Source: Ophiostoma sp. CBS 140.51
Taxonomy: Eukaryota > Ascomycota > Sordariomycetes > Ophiostomatales > Ophiostomataceae
NCBI GenBank assembly: GCA_029298735.1
Contig: JANSLP010000206.1
Coordinates: forward strand, 1 to 57,299
Length of the DNA stretch: 57,299 bases
Direction: 5' to 3'
A program made the position numbers and the translations under genes. Each line of letters starts with the position of its first letter. Position 1 is the stretch's first letter. The notes under the pieces are model-generated. The model was not told the DNA's origin and did no database searches. It saw only the letters and a list, made by a program, of their open reading frames with translations. Shown here one piece after another: positions 44,036 through 55,399 of the stretch.

Positions 44036-46964
44036 CTGGCGTGTAAGGAAGGAGCACGCCGGTAGTGAAAAGAGAGAATAAAAAGAGGAAGGAAGGAGGA
44101 GAAAAAGAAAAAAAATAGAAGAAAGAAAAAAAGAAGAATGGAAGAACCCAAATGTTCCACGCAGAACACAACGAAACAAAACACGATAACAGCACAAAAA
44201 CACCACAGAACACCGATGTCCGTTTTCCGTATCCTGATTCCTGTTTTCCTGAAAGATTCCCTCGGACGTTTCTCTCTCGTCCTCTCTTCTTCTTCTTCTT
44301 CTCTCTTCTGTTTCGTATTCACGGGTGCTCTGTCGAGAAAGCAACCACCTCTACGGACCAAACAGAAGAGAAGAAGAAGAAAGGGAAGAGAAAGGAAAGG
44401 GAAAGAGAGAGAGGAGAGGAGAAGAAGGGAAAACGGGAAATTGGAGACGGAGGATGGGAAGGGGGGCTGATTTGGTTTTAATACCAGCAGCCGTGTCGTT
44501 TCTTGAAGGGTTGTGAGCAGGAGCCTTGTCAGTGGGTGCAGAACAGAAAGGGAAGGCCCATTTGCAAGGGAACTGGACGAGGCGAGACGAGGCAGGAGGG
44601 AGGGGTGCGGCGGCTGTGGGCAAAGAAGGCAGACGAGTGAAAAAGACGAGACGATAAAAACGACATCAAAAAGCAACACAGAAAATGGTATCAAAGGCGG
44701 GACCACTTGCGGGCACCTTTGGTGGGGAAAGAGACGAGAAAAAACAGGCATTCCAGGGTCCTCTTTGGTGCCTCTTGAATGCTCTTTCTTTCTTTGGTGT
44801 CTTTGGCCGGGATGCCTGCTGCCCATCACCTGCGTACTCAGGGTACTGCTAGGATGTTTTTGCTTTTGGCGGATTTTGGTGGTGGGCGCCGAAAATAAAA
44901 GAGGGGACAGAGGGGACGTGCAGGGACGCCAGGACCACCACTAGCGCGTTTGCGCGCGACATCACAGCAGGGTAAAATTACAGATGACAAGGGGTGGAGG
45001 GGCAAAGCAGAAAGAAGGCCATCGAGGCCAGCGACACCAAGGCTGGCAGGACAGAAAATACGGAGCACACTCGCGACCTTCCCCCACTAACACAAACACA
45101 CTAACAGCAAAAACAGCACTAACAGCGTCAAAACACTCCAAAAAGCTTGGAGAGCAGGGCAAAGACCAGGGAAAGAAGCGAGATACCGTCGCAATTCGGT
45201 CTTCAGTCTCCTCTCCGCAGCCAGCCCCTACTTTTACTTTTCGTAATTAATACCGCCGTGTTTTATGACATTATTATGATATGGCAGTAGCGTCAGCACC
45301 AGGGAAGCGCGGACGAGAGCTATTGTTTTGTTTTTGTGTTTTTGTTTACCATCTTCGCGTTTATTCGTTCATTCGTTTTCTTGGAGGAAGCGAGGAGGCG
45401 CAGGCAATCTCCCGTTTTCTCGTTTCTTTTGATTTGTGTGTGGTCTCTGACATCGTGACAATGGTGAGAAACAAAGGATTGAGAGTGGGTGGTGTAGACG
45501 AGAGAATGGACGATGCAGAGTGCAAAATGCAGTTTCTCGTACGCACGGAATCGGCGGAGAGGGCGCCCATCCCCGCCTCCTTTCTTTTCTGTTTCGAGAG
45601 AATGAAATAACGAAGAAAGAACAGAAGAGAACAAAAAGTGCCTGTGCTCGCCTGCTTGCCGCTCACAGCCAGGAAGGGCAACCAGCCGGCGGTGGCCAAA
45701 TCTCGAGAGGGGTCCTCGTCTGGCCAATAATGGCAGCGAAAAGGCCTTTGGACTGTCATTGCATTGAGAATCTGTCAATGGCTTTTTTCTTGTCTCGACA
45801 TATTTCATTTCTTTTTGTCTTTCTGTCTTTTATTCGTCTCTGGAGGGGTTCTCCAAATAAACGCTCTTCCTATCCCTCCTGCGGCTTTCCCCCGTTTACG
45901 TGCAGGAAAAGGGGGCTTGCATCTGCATCTGCGTCTGCAGTTCAGTCTTGCATATTTTGTGTCTTGCGTCTTGCGTCCACTTTCTTCTTTCCTCCTTCTC
46001 CTCCTGCAGCCGCTGCAACTGTAAGAGCATACATGGAAACACGAAGAGGAAACAGACCTGCGCATGTTAAGAGCAACACAATGACACGGAGTACCCAAAC
46101 ACAGCAGTTGCAGTAAGAGCGGATGTGGGAGGAAGAGCCAAAAGCAATAGAAAATGGAAACGATGAAAATCCCCGGCGCTACTGTGTGCAGGCTGTGAGG
46201 CATAGGCAGGGGTGAAAGAGAGGACAGGCAGAAGAAGGAGAAGGAGAAGGAGAAATTTGTCTGGGGAGGTCGAAAGGCAAAAGGCAAAAAAAATACAACT
46301 TGACGCGGTGAATCAGAATATCGACAACTTGCAAACTTCGTCGGCAACGCAAGGGCACACAAGGTGCAAGGGCCGCTGCTGCATGTTTCGCTCAAGGTTT
46401 TACCCGACTTCTTTCCTCTCTGTATAATACATCGCAGGATGGAAGCGGCGCTGAGAACAGCAACGATCGTCCATCCAGCTGGAACGGAGTGTGCACCATC
46501 CATCCTTTTTGCTTTTGTTTGACGTATCATCTTCAAAAGGATTGTCGGGAAGGATGACGAAAGAAAGAAAGAAGAAGAAAAAGAAATCATCTTCACCGCT
46601 ATGAACGGCGGCGACGGCGGCGAGGAAGGCAAAAGAAGACGACAAAAAGTACAAGATACAAGATACACGATTTACTGTTGAAATACAGGCATTACTCTGC
46701 GGTCGTGCTGGATGAGGCAATGCAGAGCATGTTGCTCCTTCACAGTGTGAGATGCAACAATGTATGCTCCCGGTTGTACCGGCGCCCTCGGATCACTGCC
46801 TTTGGGAGGATGGCAACAATGGGCTGAGATGGCCGGTATTTCGACTTTCTACAGCAGCTTGGCGCTGTCAATGCCGACCCTGAAGAATGAAAAACATTCT
46901 CAAAGAGAAGAAGAAAGAGGGCAAAATGGGGTTGAGAGGCGTCATATTGACGAGCTATACAGAG

Positions 46965-46980
46965 TACTCCGTCCGGAGTG
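46965..46980. repeat. Degenerate full palindrome TACTCCGTCCGGAGTG
   Basis: Matches 14 of 16 bases of the palindrome TACTCCGTACGGAGTA and is itself an inverted repeat (CTCCG, TC, CGGAG). Non-coding. Confidence 0.6.
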
Positions 46981-49110
46981 TGAGCAAAATACGAACGATA
47001 TTGTACACTTTCTGGAGAAAACGGCCGCGTCTCCAAGAGACCGGTTGAGATTGGTCGCCAAATAGTCGCAGATGGTCGCCAGATTTGGCCGCCCGCGATA
47101 CGCTAGACCTGGCCTGAGAAGACAGAAAGAAGCAAAGAAAAAGAAGAAAAAAGGGAACCTCCTTCGATACAACGTTCGACAGCCTGCATGTTAGCCCCTT
47201 CCCCTTCCATATTAGCGTCTCGATGAGCAGCGCCGGCGGCGACCGAAAGAGTAGGCGCGAAGCGAAGTGTTGAAGTGCTGGACCCCTCTTTTTGATTTCA
47301 GGAGAGAGAGATATCAAGAGAACAGGACGAAACAAAAATACGACGTTCAGCGTGTGAGGAAGGTGAAAGTGGAAAATCTCCCAGCCCCTCTCCTCTTTTC
47401 TCTGTGAGCTCTATTTCTCACTATCGTCCAGCCTCGCCTGACGCGGCGAATAGTGTCGACAGTGGGGGGCTTTTAAGAGCTTCCATTCGGCTTCTTTTGA
47501 CTTTTGGTCTTTGATTTTTACTCGACTTTCTTTGATTGTATTTTTTTCTCTTCTATCTGGTTTCCCTTTTCCCGGCCAATGCCATGTTTGTTGTTGATCT
47601 TTCAACGGATCAATAGCCATGCAGTTGCCATGCCGGCTCTTGTATTATTCGTCAATTGGCTATTATGGTAAATTAAGATACCCTGAATACCCCAGGCAAT
47701 GTCCCCTCCTCCTTCTTTCTCTCACTCGTCTATCTCCTTCGAGTATCTCGTCTTCTGCGGGCTGTAATTGCGGTCGGCAGACCATCCAGGACCATACAGA
47801 CGAGACAATCTCAGCAAAAAGGGAAGTGCCACACATGTCAACCAAAGAAGCGAGACAAATGTGAAATGCCCCTCTGACGATCCTTTTCCAAGCCATGACG
47901 AAAAGCGCGTTTCTGTCTTTGGCTCGTCTCTTCTGATCGTTCTCGAACTACCAACCACCCTTGTCCATCCTTCCTCGTTTTTGTGTCGTTTGTGTGGCTC
48001 CTGCCCCCACGGCCGATATCCTCTTTTGGAACAGCCCACCCCAAAACCACCCAAATCACCAAAATGCTTCTCCAATCTCAAAATCTCAAATCAGCGGTGA
48101 AGAAAAATGACCTCTCTGGAGAGGACTGGAGAGACACTCAGATGCTGCTAACGCCAACTATTTCCCATTCTTGGCCTGGTCGTGTCGCGCCTGTCTGTTT
48201 TAGTGACCTGCAGGAATGGCATGTGTGTGTGGGCTTGGCCACTTGAGAGGGCGATGCTCGAGATACTCTTTTTTATGTGTACTTTGATACTTTGTGATCT
48301 TCTCCCCCAGGGTCTTCCCCAGCCCGCGTTGACAAGAGGCGGTTGGAGGTCCCTTTCTGAGAGCCATGCACACGATATACAAGACAGCCTTCATCTGGAC
48401 AACCAAGTACGACTACCCAAAAAACGGCGTGCGGCGGCTGGGAAATCAATGCTTGGCCCGAGCTTTTTCTTCTTTAGTTCTCTTCAATCTTCGCACAGAC
48501 CTGAGAGCGAAGAACATGCGGGACTGTCTCCTTTGCCGGAGGCGGGACAGAAAATATAACGAGAGCATGGCAATTTTCAAGTATGTCCAAACATACATAT
48601 AGATTAAACGGTTGTCTGCCGCTGCTGTTGATGGACCCTTGCAGAAAACAGCATCCCTCTTTGCCCTTTTGCACAAAGCGGGATAGGAATGAAGATGGCA
48701 AAAAGAAACAAAACGGATCTCTATCAGGAGATCGGCCATCTGTCGACACAAGGTAGAATGTGGCTCCTGGGACATTCCTCGAAAACAAGATAGACCCAGT
48801 TATTGTCAACATCCACATTTGTTTCTGTATATGAATCTGTATCTGCTTCTGCCAGCCGCCGCAGACGCCCGTCATCGTCTTGCAGCTATCCCATATCACA
48901 CCAGTGTTTCTCAAAAGGCCCTATCTTGGCTCGGTGGGTGAGTAAAGCTAATAAAAACGCATCTCAAGATCGACTTTTGCAAGAACAAACTACGGAGGAG
49001 ACGTGCCGAGTTACATCGTGAAAAGGGAAAGTCGGATGAGACACGCAGCCCAATGCGAGACAGCGCTTGTGCGAGACACACTGGACACACGCCGTAAATC
49101 GCCGTACTCG

Positions 49111-49119
49111 TACTCCGTA
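49111..49119 (-). repeat. TACTCCGTA word, exact copy 4
   Basis: Exact copy in the right-hand gene-free region, preceded by the half-related GTACTCG. Confidence 0.7.
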
Positions 49120-49375
49120 GAAAGAGAAGAGAAGGAGATTCTGCTCGGCCCCTTCCTTCTACGAATCTTGTTACAGACAAGATACATTCTCTCCGTTCCA
49201 AGATAGCCTTTTGGCCCTTAGCGCGCGCGGTGCGCGACTCATGCGTCGTCAAAGTCCTCGCACAAAATACAATCCACAAAATGCAATCCTTCATCCAGTG
49301 CCTTGGTTTTTGTCGTCTGTCACGGTGCGGTGAGTCGCAATGCAATTCCTATTTTGAGTTTTTGAGGTAATTCTA

Positions 49376-49405
49376 GAGCTCGAGATCGAGCTCAAGCTCA
49401 AGCTC
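49376..49405. repeat. Five tandem AGCTC hexamers
   Basis: Consecutive hexamers GAGCTC, GAGATC, GAGCTC, AAGCTC, AAGCTC. The first three form a near-perfect palindrome. Non-coding. Confidence 0.7.
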
Positions 49406-50613
49406 GCTTGCAAGAAGGTGAAAATCCCACGATGCATGCCCGACTTTTTCCATTTCAGCTTTCTCCTTTGGAAGAAGGCCACCATGCCCCTTCTCAGCCC
49501 ACGAGTCTGGCCACGCTCCTGGACCACGAGCCACGGCCACGATACTTTCTTCAGGGCCACCACAATTACCGCCCTTTCCCTTTCTTCTGCGCGCACCCGA
49601 ATCGAAGCCGCCCCGCGAACAAATCATATCAGCACATGCCACCACCGAGAAGCAAAATGTGTCTCACGTTTTTGATTTTCTCGTTTGCATGGCCTTGTCT
49701 GGCGGCCACTTTGTGTGTTCCTTTTTCATGAGCACGACAGAGCACTGTACGCCGTGACTATAAGTGACAGAAAGAGATAGACACCTACTCTCAGACAAGA
49801 CATGCGTCGGATGTCTACTCAGCTGTACCAATCCAGTCGCAAACAATACCCCGAGCTACACAAAGAACAGAAGAGTACAGAAGTAAAGCACTGCCGCTGG
49901 CCTCGGCCAACGGTCTGCTTGACACCCTGAAGCTTTGCTGTTTTGTCAAAGAAGGCCCCTGTTTCTGGGCAGACCCTTCTCCACCACACAAGGGACGATC
50001 ATCGTAGTCATGTGCTGCCAGCTCCGAAACAACAAGGAGGCGATAAATCAAAGCATTCTGCAGAAAACAGAAAGCAAACAGCATCTCGTACGGCCTTGAC
50101 CTTGACGCTGTTCGATGTACACTTTCATCTACCAATAATAAGGTTTCTAGATCGTAAAAGCGAAGAGCCGAGCGACTGCCGACGTCCCAGGATCCTGTCT
50201 CCTGTCAAGAGATCTGTCGTTGAAGTGGTCCCTCGGGCCCCAGTAAAGTACTCCCACGAATAACTTGTACCCATAATACCATCTGACCGCTTCAAATGCC
50301 CCCAAATATGCAAAAAGCCCCACCTCGATAGCCGCCGGTGCACAGCTCGTATTCCTTCCTTTGTCGTGGGTGGTCTGTGGCGCCCTCCTGCCCCCCATAA
50401 TTTCATAGTGGGACACAGTTGCCTGTGACGTCATGCCGCCCGCTGACTTTCAAGACTTACAAGACTTACACGCGCTGCTGACGCCCAATCCGCCAAAAAT
50501 AGTGGATGCTTTCACGAAAATAACCAAACGCTGGTGGTGGTCAGATACAGATCGAGTTCATACTGTTCTATAATACTTCACATTTTATGGTGGTCCAGCT
50601 GGTACTTTGCGTT

Positions 50614-50642
50614 CCATGAGTGAGGCTGACCCTCACTCATGG
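50614..50642. repeat. Perfect inverted repeat, 12 bp arms, 5 bp loop
   Basis: CCATGAGTGAGG and its exact reverse complement CCTCACTCATGG are separated by CTGAC. It can form a strong hairpin in RNA or a cruciform in DNA. It lies in gene-free DNA, 32 bp before a second inverted repeat. Confidence 0.85.
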
Positions 50643-50674
50643 ACTACACCGAAAAAGAGGTAAAGGTGGTGTTC

Positions 50675-50710
50675 ACACGAGCTTGGCGGAGGGGGTGAAA
50701 GAGCTCGTGT
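50675..50710. repeat. Perfect inverted repeat, 9 bp arms, 18 bp loop
   Basis: ACACGAGCT at 50675-50683 and its reverse complement AGCTCGTGT at 50702-50710, with a purine-rich loop. It neighbours the 12 bp inverted repeat at 50614-50642. Confidence 0.8.
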
Positions 50711-52295
50711 TAAAATCGTATTGCTGGCCTCAGACCTAGCTGTAGAGTGATGTGTAGTCTTTTTGTTTTACGAGTATTGTTGCGTCTTCTTGACATCTTA
50801 CGCGGAGATTGGTGCTCTCAAACAAAGCCAACATGGCCAAAAACAAAGCCTGGCCTGGTTCAGTCCCTGCATAGGAAAAATGTAAAAGTAAGATTCAGTC
50901 ACCCTAAACCAAGACGAAGGCAAGGAAAGAAAAGAAAACAGGGCAAGTTGCCGGCCACATGATGACCCAGATAACACTTTCTTAGGCTTAGCCTGTTAGT
51001 TAGACCCCGTTCCTGCCAAAAGACAGTCAAGACAAGATTCAGCCAGCCACTTTGCTTTTTTCCTCAGACCGTCCTGCCGCTCAACAGCGGCCCGCGAAAG
51101 ACTTTGACAAGCGGTCCCGTTGCTTTCTTTTTTTGGTCACTTTAGCCTTCTTTCCTCTTCCCTGTGTTTTTGCCTCCCTCTCCACCCTTTTTCTCGGTCG
51201 TTCCCGGTGGTTGGCTCTGCGCTGTTCCTCTTGTTCAAGTTGTATTCTCACTCGTCTTACTCGAAGACCCTGGCTGAACCTTGACCGAACGGCGGCTATG
51301 CTTGTTAGTCTCTTGTTGACGACCTCATAAATGGCCCCCTAAATATCCCCTCCATCTCGGCTGCTCTCGCCGAATCTCACGATGAGGACAGGTCACACTA
51401 TAACTACATCATCTTCCTTCGTCTCCATCCTCTTTTCTCCTGTCTGTTTTCCTTCTCTCCGACTTTCGGTGCGCTTCGTCTTTTGACTTGCGCTTCTTGG
51501 CTTTCGATTTTTCCTCTCTTTCTCTCTCCTTCGATCAATGCATCCTGCCCCCTAAAAAGTAGGCCAGCGATTGGGTCACCCGTCCCCAAGGTTTCAGTGC
51601 AGCGTTGCAGTGGTGGCCAAGAAAGGAGTGGATGAAAAAGTCACAAAGTGAAAGTTGAAAGTGCACTTTGCATGTGGAGAGAGAAAAGCCACATTCTCTT
51701 CCGTACGAGTACTTACGAATGTAAAACGTACAGTTCTTGCAGATACGCCGAAACACCTCCACTTTGCATCTCCAGCGTAGATTTCAGACTTTGACTTTCC
51801 GCCGAAGCGGGACATGTTCCCCCAAATGTATGTTTGTCCCCCAAATCTTTTGTGTTGTCGCCGTCTGTTTTCCCCTCTACCAACAGAACACTGTCTGTGC
51901 GTTCAACCCCTCCCCCTCATTTGACCACCTCTGACCTTTTTTCTGGATGTTCTTTCCGTTTTGCCTCTGCCTCGTCAATATTTTCTTTTTGGAAAAAATT
52001 GTGACGGGTGGGTGGTACTGCGTGAAAAGACAGAAAGAAAATAAACAGTAAAAATGCAACTTTTCATGAAAACCTTCACCGTTCTTTTGCACTTCCTACT
52101 TTCGAGCCTCGACGCTATTTGACACTTTCTCTGCACTTTGAACTCCGACGGACCACTCTAGATCAAGGCTTCTCTCTCTGTCCACCATTTCCACGTATTG
52201 CCATCCTTGGCCTCGTAATCGGACTCAAAATGCAGAAACAAAAGCCGTCCAGGCCGTTTACCAAGACCAAAGCAAGGCTCTTTGGCCATCTGTAG

Positions 52296-52304
52296 TACTC
52301 CGTA
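52296..52304 (-). repeat. TACTCCGTA word, exact copy 5
   Basis: Exact copy in the right-hand gene-free region. Confidence 0.7.
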
Positions 52305-54796
52305 GCCACTTTTTGCGGGCTCTTTCTCAAAGCTCCTTGTTGCAGATCATGCTCCATTTCTTCTTGCATCGTCCCACTCTGTCAACCAGGGAATAGGAAT
52401 GCTCATGCGTGCACTTTACAGATACTTGCACCAAAAAAGACAAAGACAACAACGGTCAGAGCACAGAAGGATCACGGCTTTCGATTTGGATTCACTTTTC
52501 ACTGGCTCTGCTGGCCGCACTGGGACTGGCCCAAGACGGCTATCCGGTGAAGAGCGGCCATTGCCGTCGTGTTATTCGCTGCCGCTGTCATGGTTCGGGA
52601 GAGTGAAGGACGGACTGGTTGGCTGGCAGGTTGTGTGACAAAAAAGGTCAATATACTTTGGAGGGCGGGGCCATCTTGGAAACAGGTGTGCCAACCCAGA
52701 TGTCTTTGTCCTTCCTTCTTGTCCTCCCTCCCTCCTCCCCTCCCCTCGTCTTGTCCCTAACCGGTCTGTCCGTAGCAAATCTTGCGCTTCCGGCGGTTGT
52801 TCTCACACTCGATCGTAAGAAGAATAATATGCCCCAAACTTATTCTCCATAGTTGTGTCATTACAAGTCCCATTTGACATGATGATTTCACAAATAATAC
52901 ATGACAATAAGAACGGGAATACTGGAGGCACGAAACAAATGGTATTTTCTACATTTGTATCTTACGATCTCGCTGTGGGACTGTCCTGTTAGTCGTGGAG
53001 TGACTCGAAAAAAGAAGTGCATTTTTACTCAGACGACTTGTAAGTCACGAGGACAGTCGAAAAACTCTCCGATGGCGACATCTAGGAGTCGTCGCATTTG
53101 AGTCACCAGAAAGGTGATGATGAAAAGTACCCAAGACACAAATTCAGACAACGAAGCGGTCAAGAGAAATATAAAAAAAATCAGAAAATCAAACAACCAA
53201 CAGACAGACAGACACACAGAAGGTAGACAATGAACGATGGATTGTGGAAAGGAAGAGAATCCCGTTGCCAATGCGACAGAACAGCCCAGACCAGAGCCGC
53301 TGTATGGTGGCTCGGGATGTTCACGGCCTCTCATTTGCAGCCGTATGGGCAGGCATGAGAAAAAAAGAAAAAAAAAGAAAAAGAAAGAAAAAAAAAAAGG
53401 ACGAACAAGAGGTGCAGGGAAAGCGGTTTGTCACACAGCCTTTCGCCAGTCTTTCACTACTGATACGCCAATGGCTCCCTCCTCTCTCTTTTGGAAAATC
53501 AGAACGCAACCACGCTTATCGTGAACATGCTCACCGCTACGATAATGCGATGTCGCGATGCGATGTCTCTTGGCCCTTCTTTGCCTCTTCAACGCAGCGC
53601 ATCGGCGCTCCTTCACGATCCTCCTACCGCCAAGTTTGAATTTTGAGTGTAAAAAACATGGAATTAAAATGCAGGGTCAGAAAAATAAATAAACAAAAGA
53701 AAAATTTTCCACACTATGCATCGTGTGCCGTCCGTGGGTGTGCCCTCATGCAGGATGGCAATGGAAAGGATAGAGTACTTTTCAAACTGCTCTGTGAAGA
53801 GGAAAAGGAGGGTGTCACGGCAGAAGGCTCTCTCGATATGATGCTTGACCATCCCATGCGCGGCTTGCCCCCCAATGCATCGACGTGCATGGACACTCGT
53901 TGCCCCACTCCATTCCCCCTCACTTTTTCCTTGCTTCATCTTGTCAGAGTCCACTAGCCGTGTGTACTTGAACATGCAACCTCTTTACCTTCTCACATGT
54001 AAACCACTTTATGCTTCATGCAGCTCGTAGTAGATTCTTTTTACTTTGTTGCGCATGTTATGTATCCTGTTCAGAGTATCCAGTAGCAAAATTCAAAGCG
54101 TTCAGTCCTCTCTCTGCAAATACGGAAGCGCATACTCTGTAATCTATTTGCTTCCATTACCCGTACCCTTCTCACTATGTTGCCCTCCATTGCTGTCTGC
54201 CACCCGCGTGTTCCCACCACGACTCAATTTATATCGCCCGTCAAAAGCAGATGCCCCAGCTCTGCATATCGGCTAATGTGGAGGGCATGATTTAGCGATT
54301 TCTGGGGCGCTGCCCCGTTCAGGATGTAGTCTGCATTTCTGGACGGTAAATATACTTGCTTTGATTTTCTTCCATTGCTATCTTTTGTCTTCACCGCATC
54401 TAGAAGAAAATGAGGCGAAAAAGAGCGATGGAGGAACAAACATGAAGCGATAGACAACAGTGCATCATCTAGTATCGCCAAATAACCAACTTTTAACAGC
54501 CGATATCCACCTTCAAAAGACCCTTCTCCAGTCCCGACGGAGATGTCGTCGATCATTGCTCTACACGGCCAGATCGCAGCACCCATTTGTGCAGCATCAC
54601 ATCCAACCAGCTAAGACATGGGGGGAAACTTGGTTAAACCCGTCGAGCACTTGACAGCAAACGTTTAAAAAATTGCTTCAACTACGTCAGGGGGAACCAC
54701 TCGCGAGGACAATTTTCCTATTAGGGACAATTGACAACAGTCGTCTATGCCATCTTACGTACTTTCTCCGTCATCAACTTCACGGGCTACAGTGAT

Positions 54797-54811
54797 CGCC
54801 GGTCACCGGCG
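54797..54811. repeat. Short palindrome CGCCGGT-C-ACCGGCG
   Basis: Perfect 7 bp arms around one central base in non-coding DNA. Its CCGG-centred arms resemble a dimeric transcription-factor site; no factor is assigned. Confidence 0.6.
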
Positions 54812-55399
54812 TTGTATTTACAGATATAACGGCCATTTCCTTTGGCCCATGTCGGGGCGCTTCGGGCGGAATATCTCTATTTCTTTCATCTTTCAACGTT
54901 CTTCGCACTCAAATTATTCCGTCTGTAAATTGCTTCCATGTGGCCTCAAACGACGTTGCCTACGCTTGTGGGGGCGATAAATCAGGCCCGGCGGGAAGTA
55001 AATAAAGAAACAATGACAATCGCAAGTCAATGAAGATCACGAACGGCAAAGCCAGCCGTAGGACGGGCCGTCGATTCAATTTGATAGCTTTGTCCATCTT
55101 TGCGAGCTTTCCCCGGTCTTCGAGTGTCTCTATGTCAATATGAAAGTCTTGATTGCCCAACAACCTGCCAGGGAAAATAAACTAGGGATCAGCAACGAGG
55201 CACGGGTAGACACGGGAGGCTCCTTTTTGTGGACTGTTGATCGTTCACTCGGTCCTGCTTCTATTTACCCTTATCCTCTCTCCCCGTCACTTAATGTACA
55301 GTATTTTCTCAGGGTTCTCGCCACATTCAAAACGGGATATTGGTTCTTCCATCTTTCCATCTTCCCTTTCCCTTCCGCCAAGTAAGTAAAACGGGCCTT

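Larger units (their letters stand above)
41281..45000 (-). promoter_or_regulatory. Upstream region of the LRR gene, pyrimidine-rich on the minus strand
   Basis: No convincing complete gene. Large stretches (41.6-42.0, 42.7-43.3, 43.5-44.6 kb) are purine-rich on the plus strand, so CT-rich on the minus strand, matching the leader style of the phosphatase gene. The long open frames on the minus strand (for example across 43508-44829) translate to Ser/Leu/Phe strings and are composition artefacts. It probably contains promoter and leader sequence of the LRR gene and possibly a separate transcript (see the candidate exon at 43879-44035). A TACTCCGTA word lies at 41762. Confidence 0.35.

Noticed and set aside
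43508..44829. Minus-strand frames of 278 and 427 codons, apparently membrane-rich
   Set aside because: They translate CT-rich DNA into Ser/Leu/Phe strings. Only the small candidate exon inside them is kept as a weak possibility.
53105..53210. Possible C/D-box snoRNA starting GTGATGATG
   Set aside because: No CTGA D-box at a suitable distance and no terminal pairing seen.
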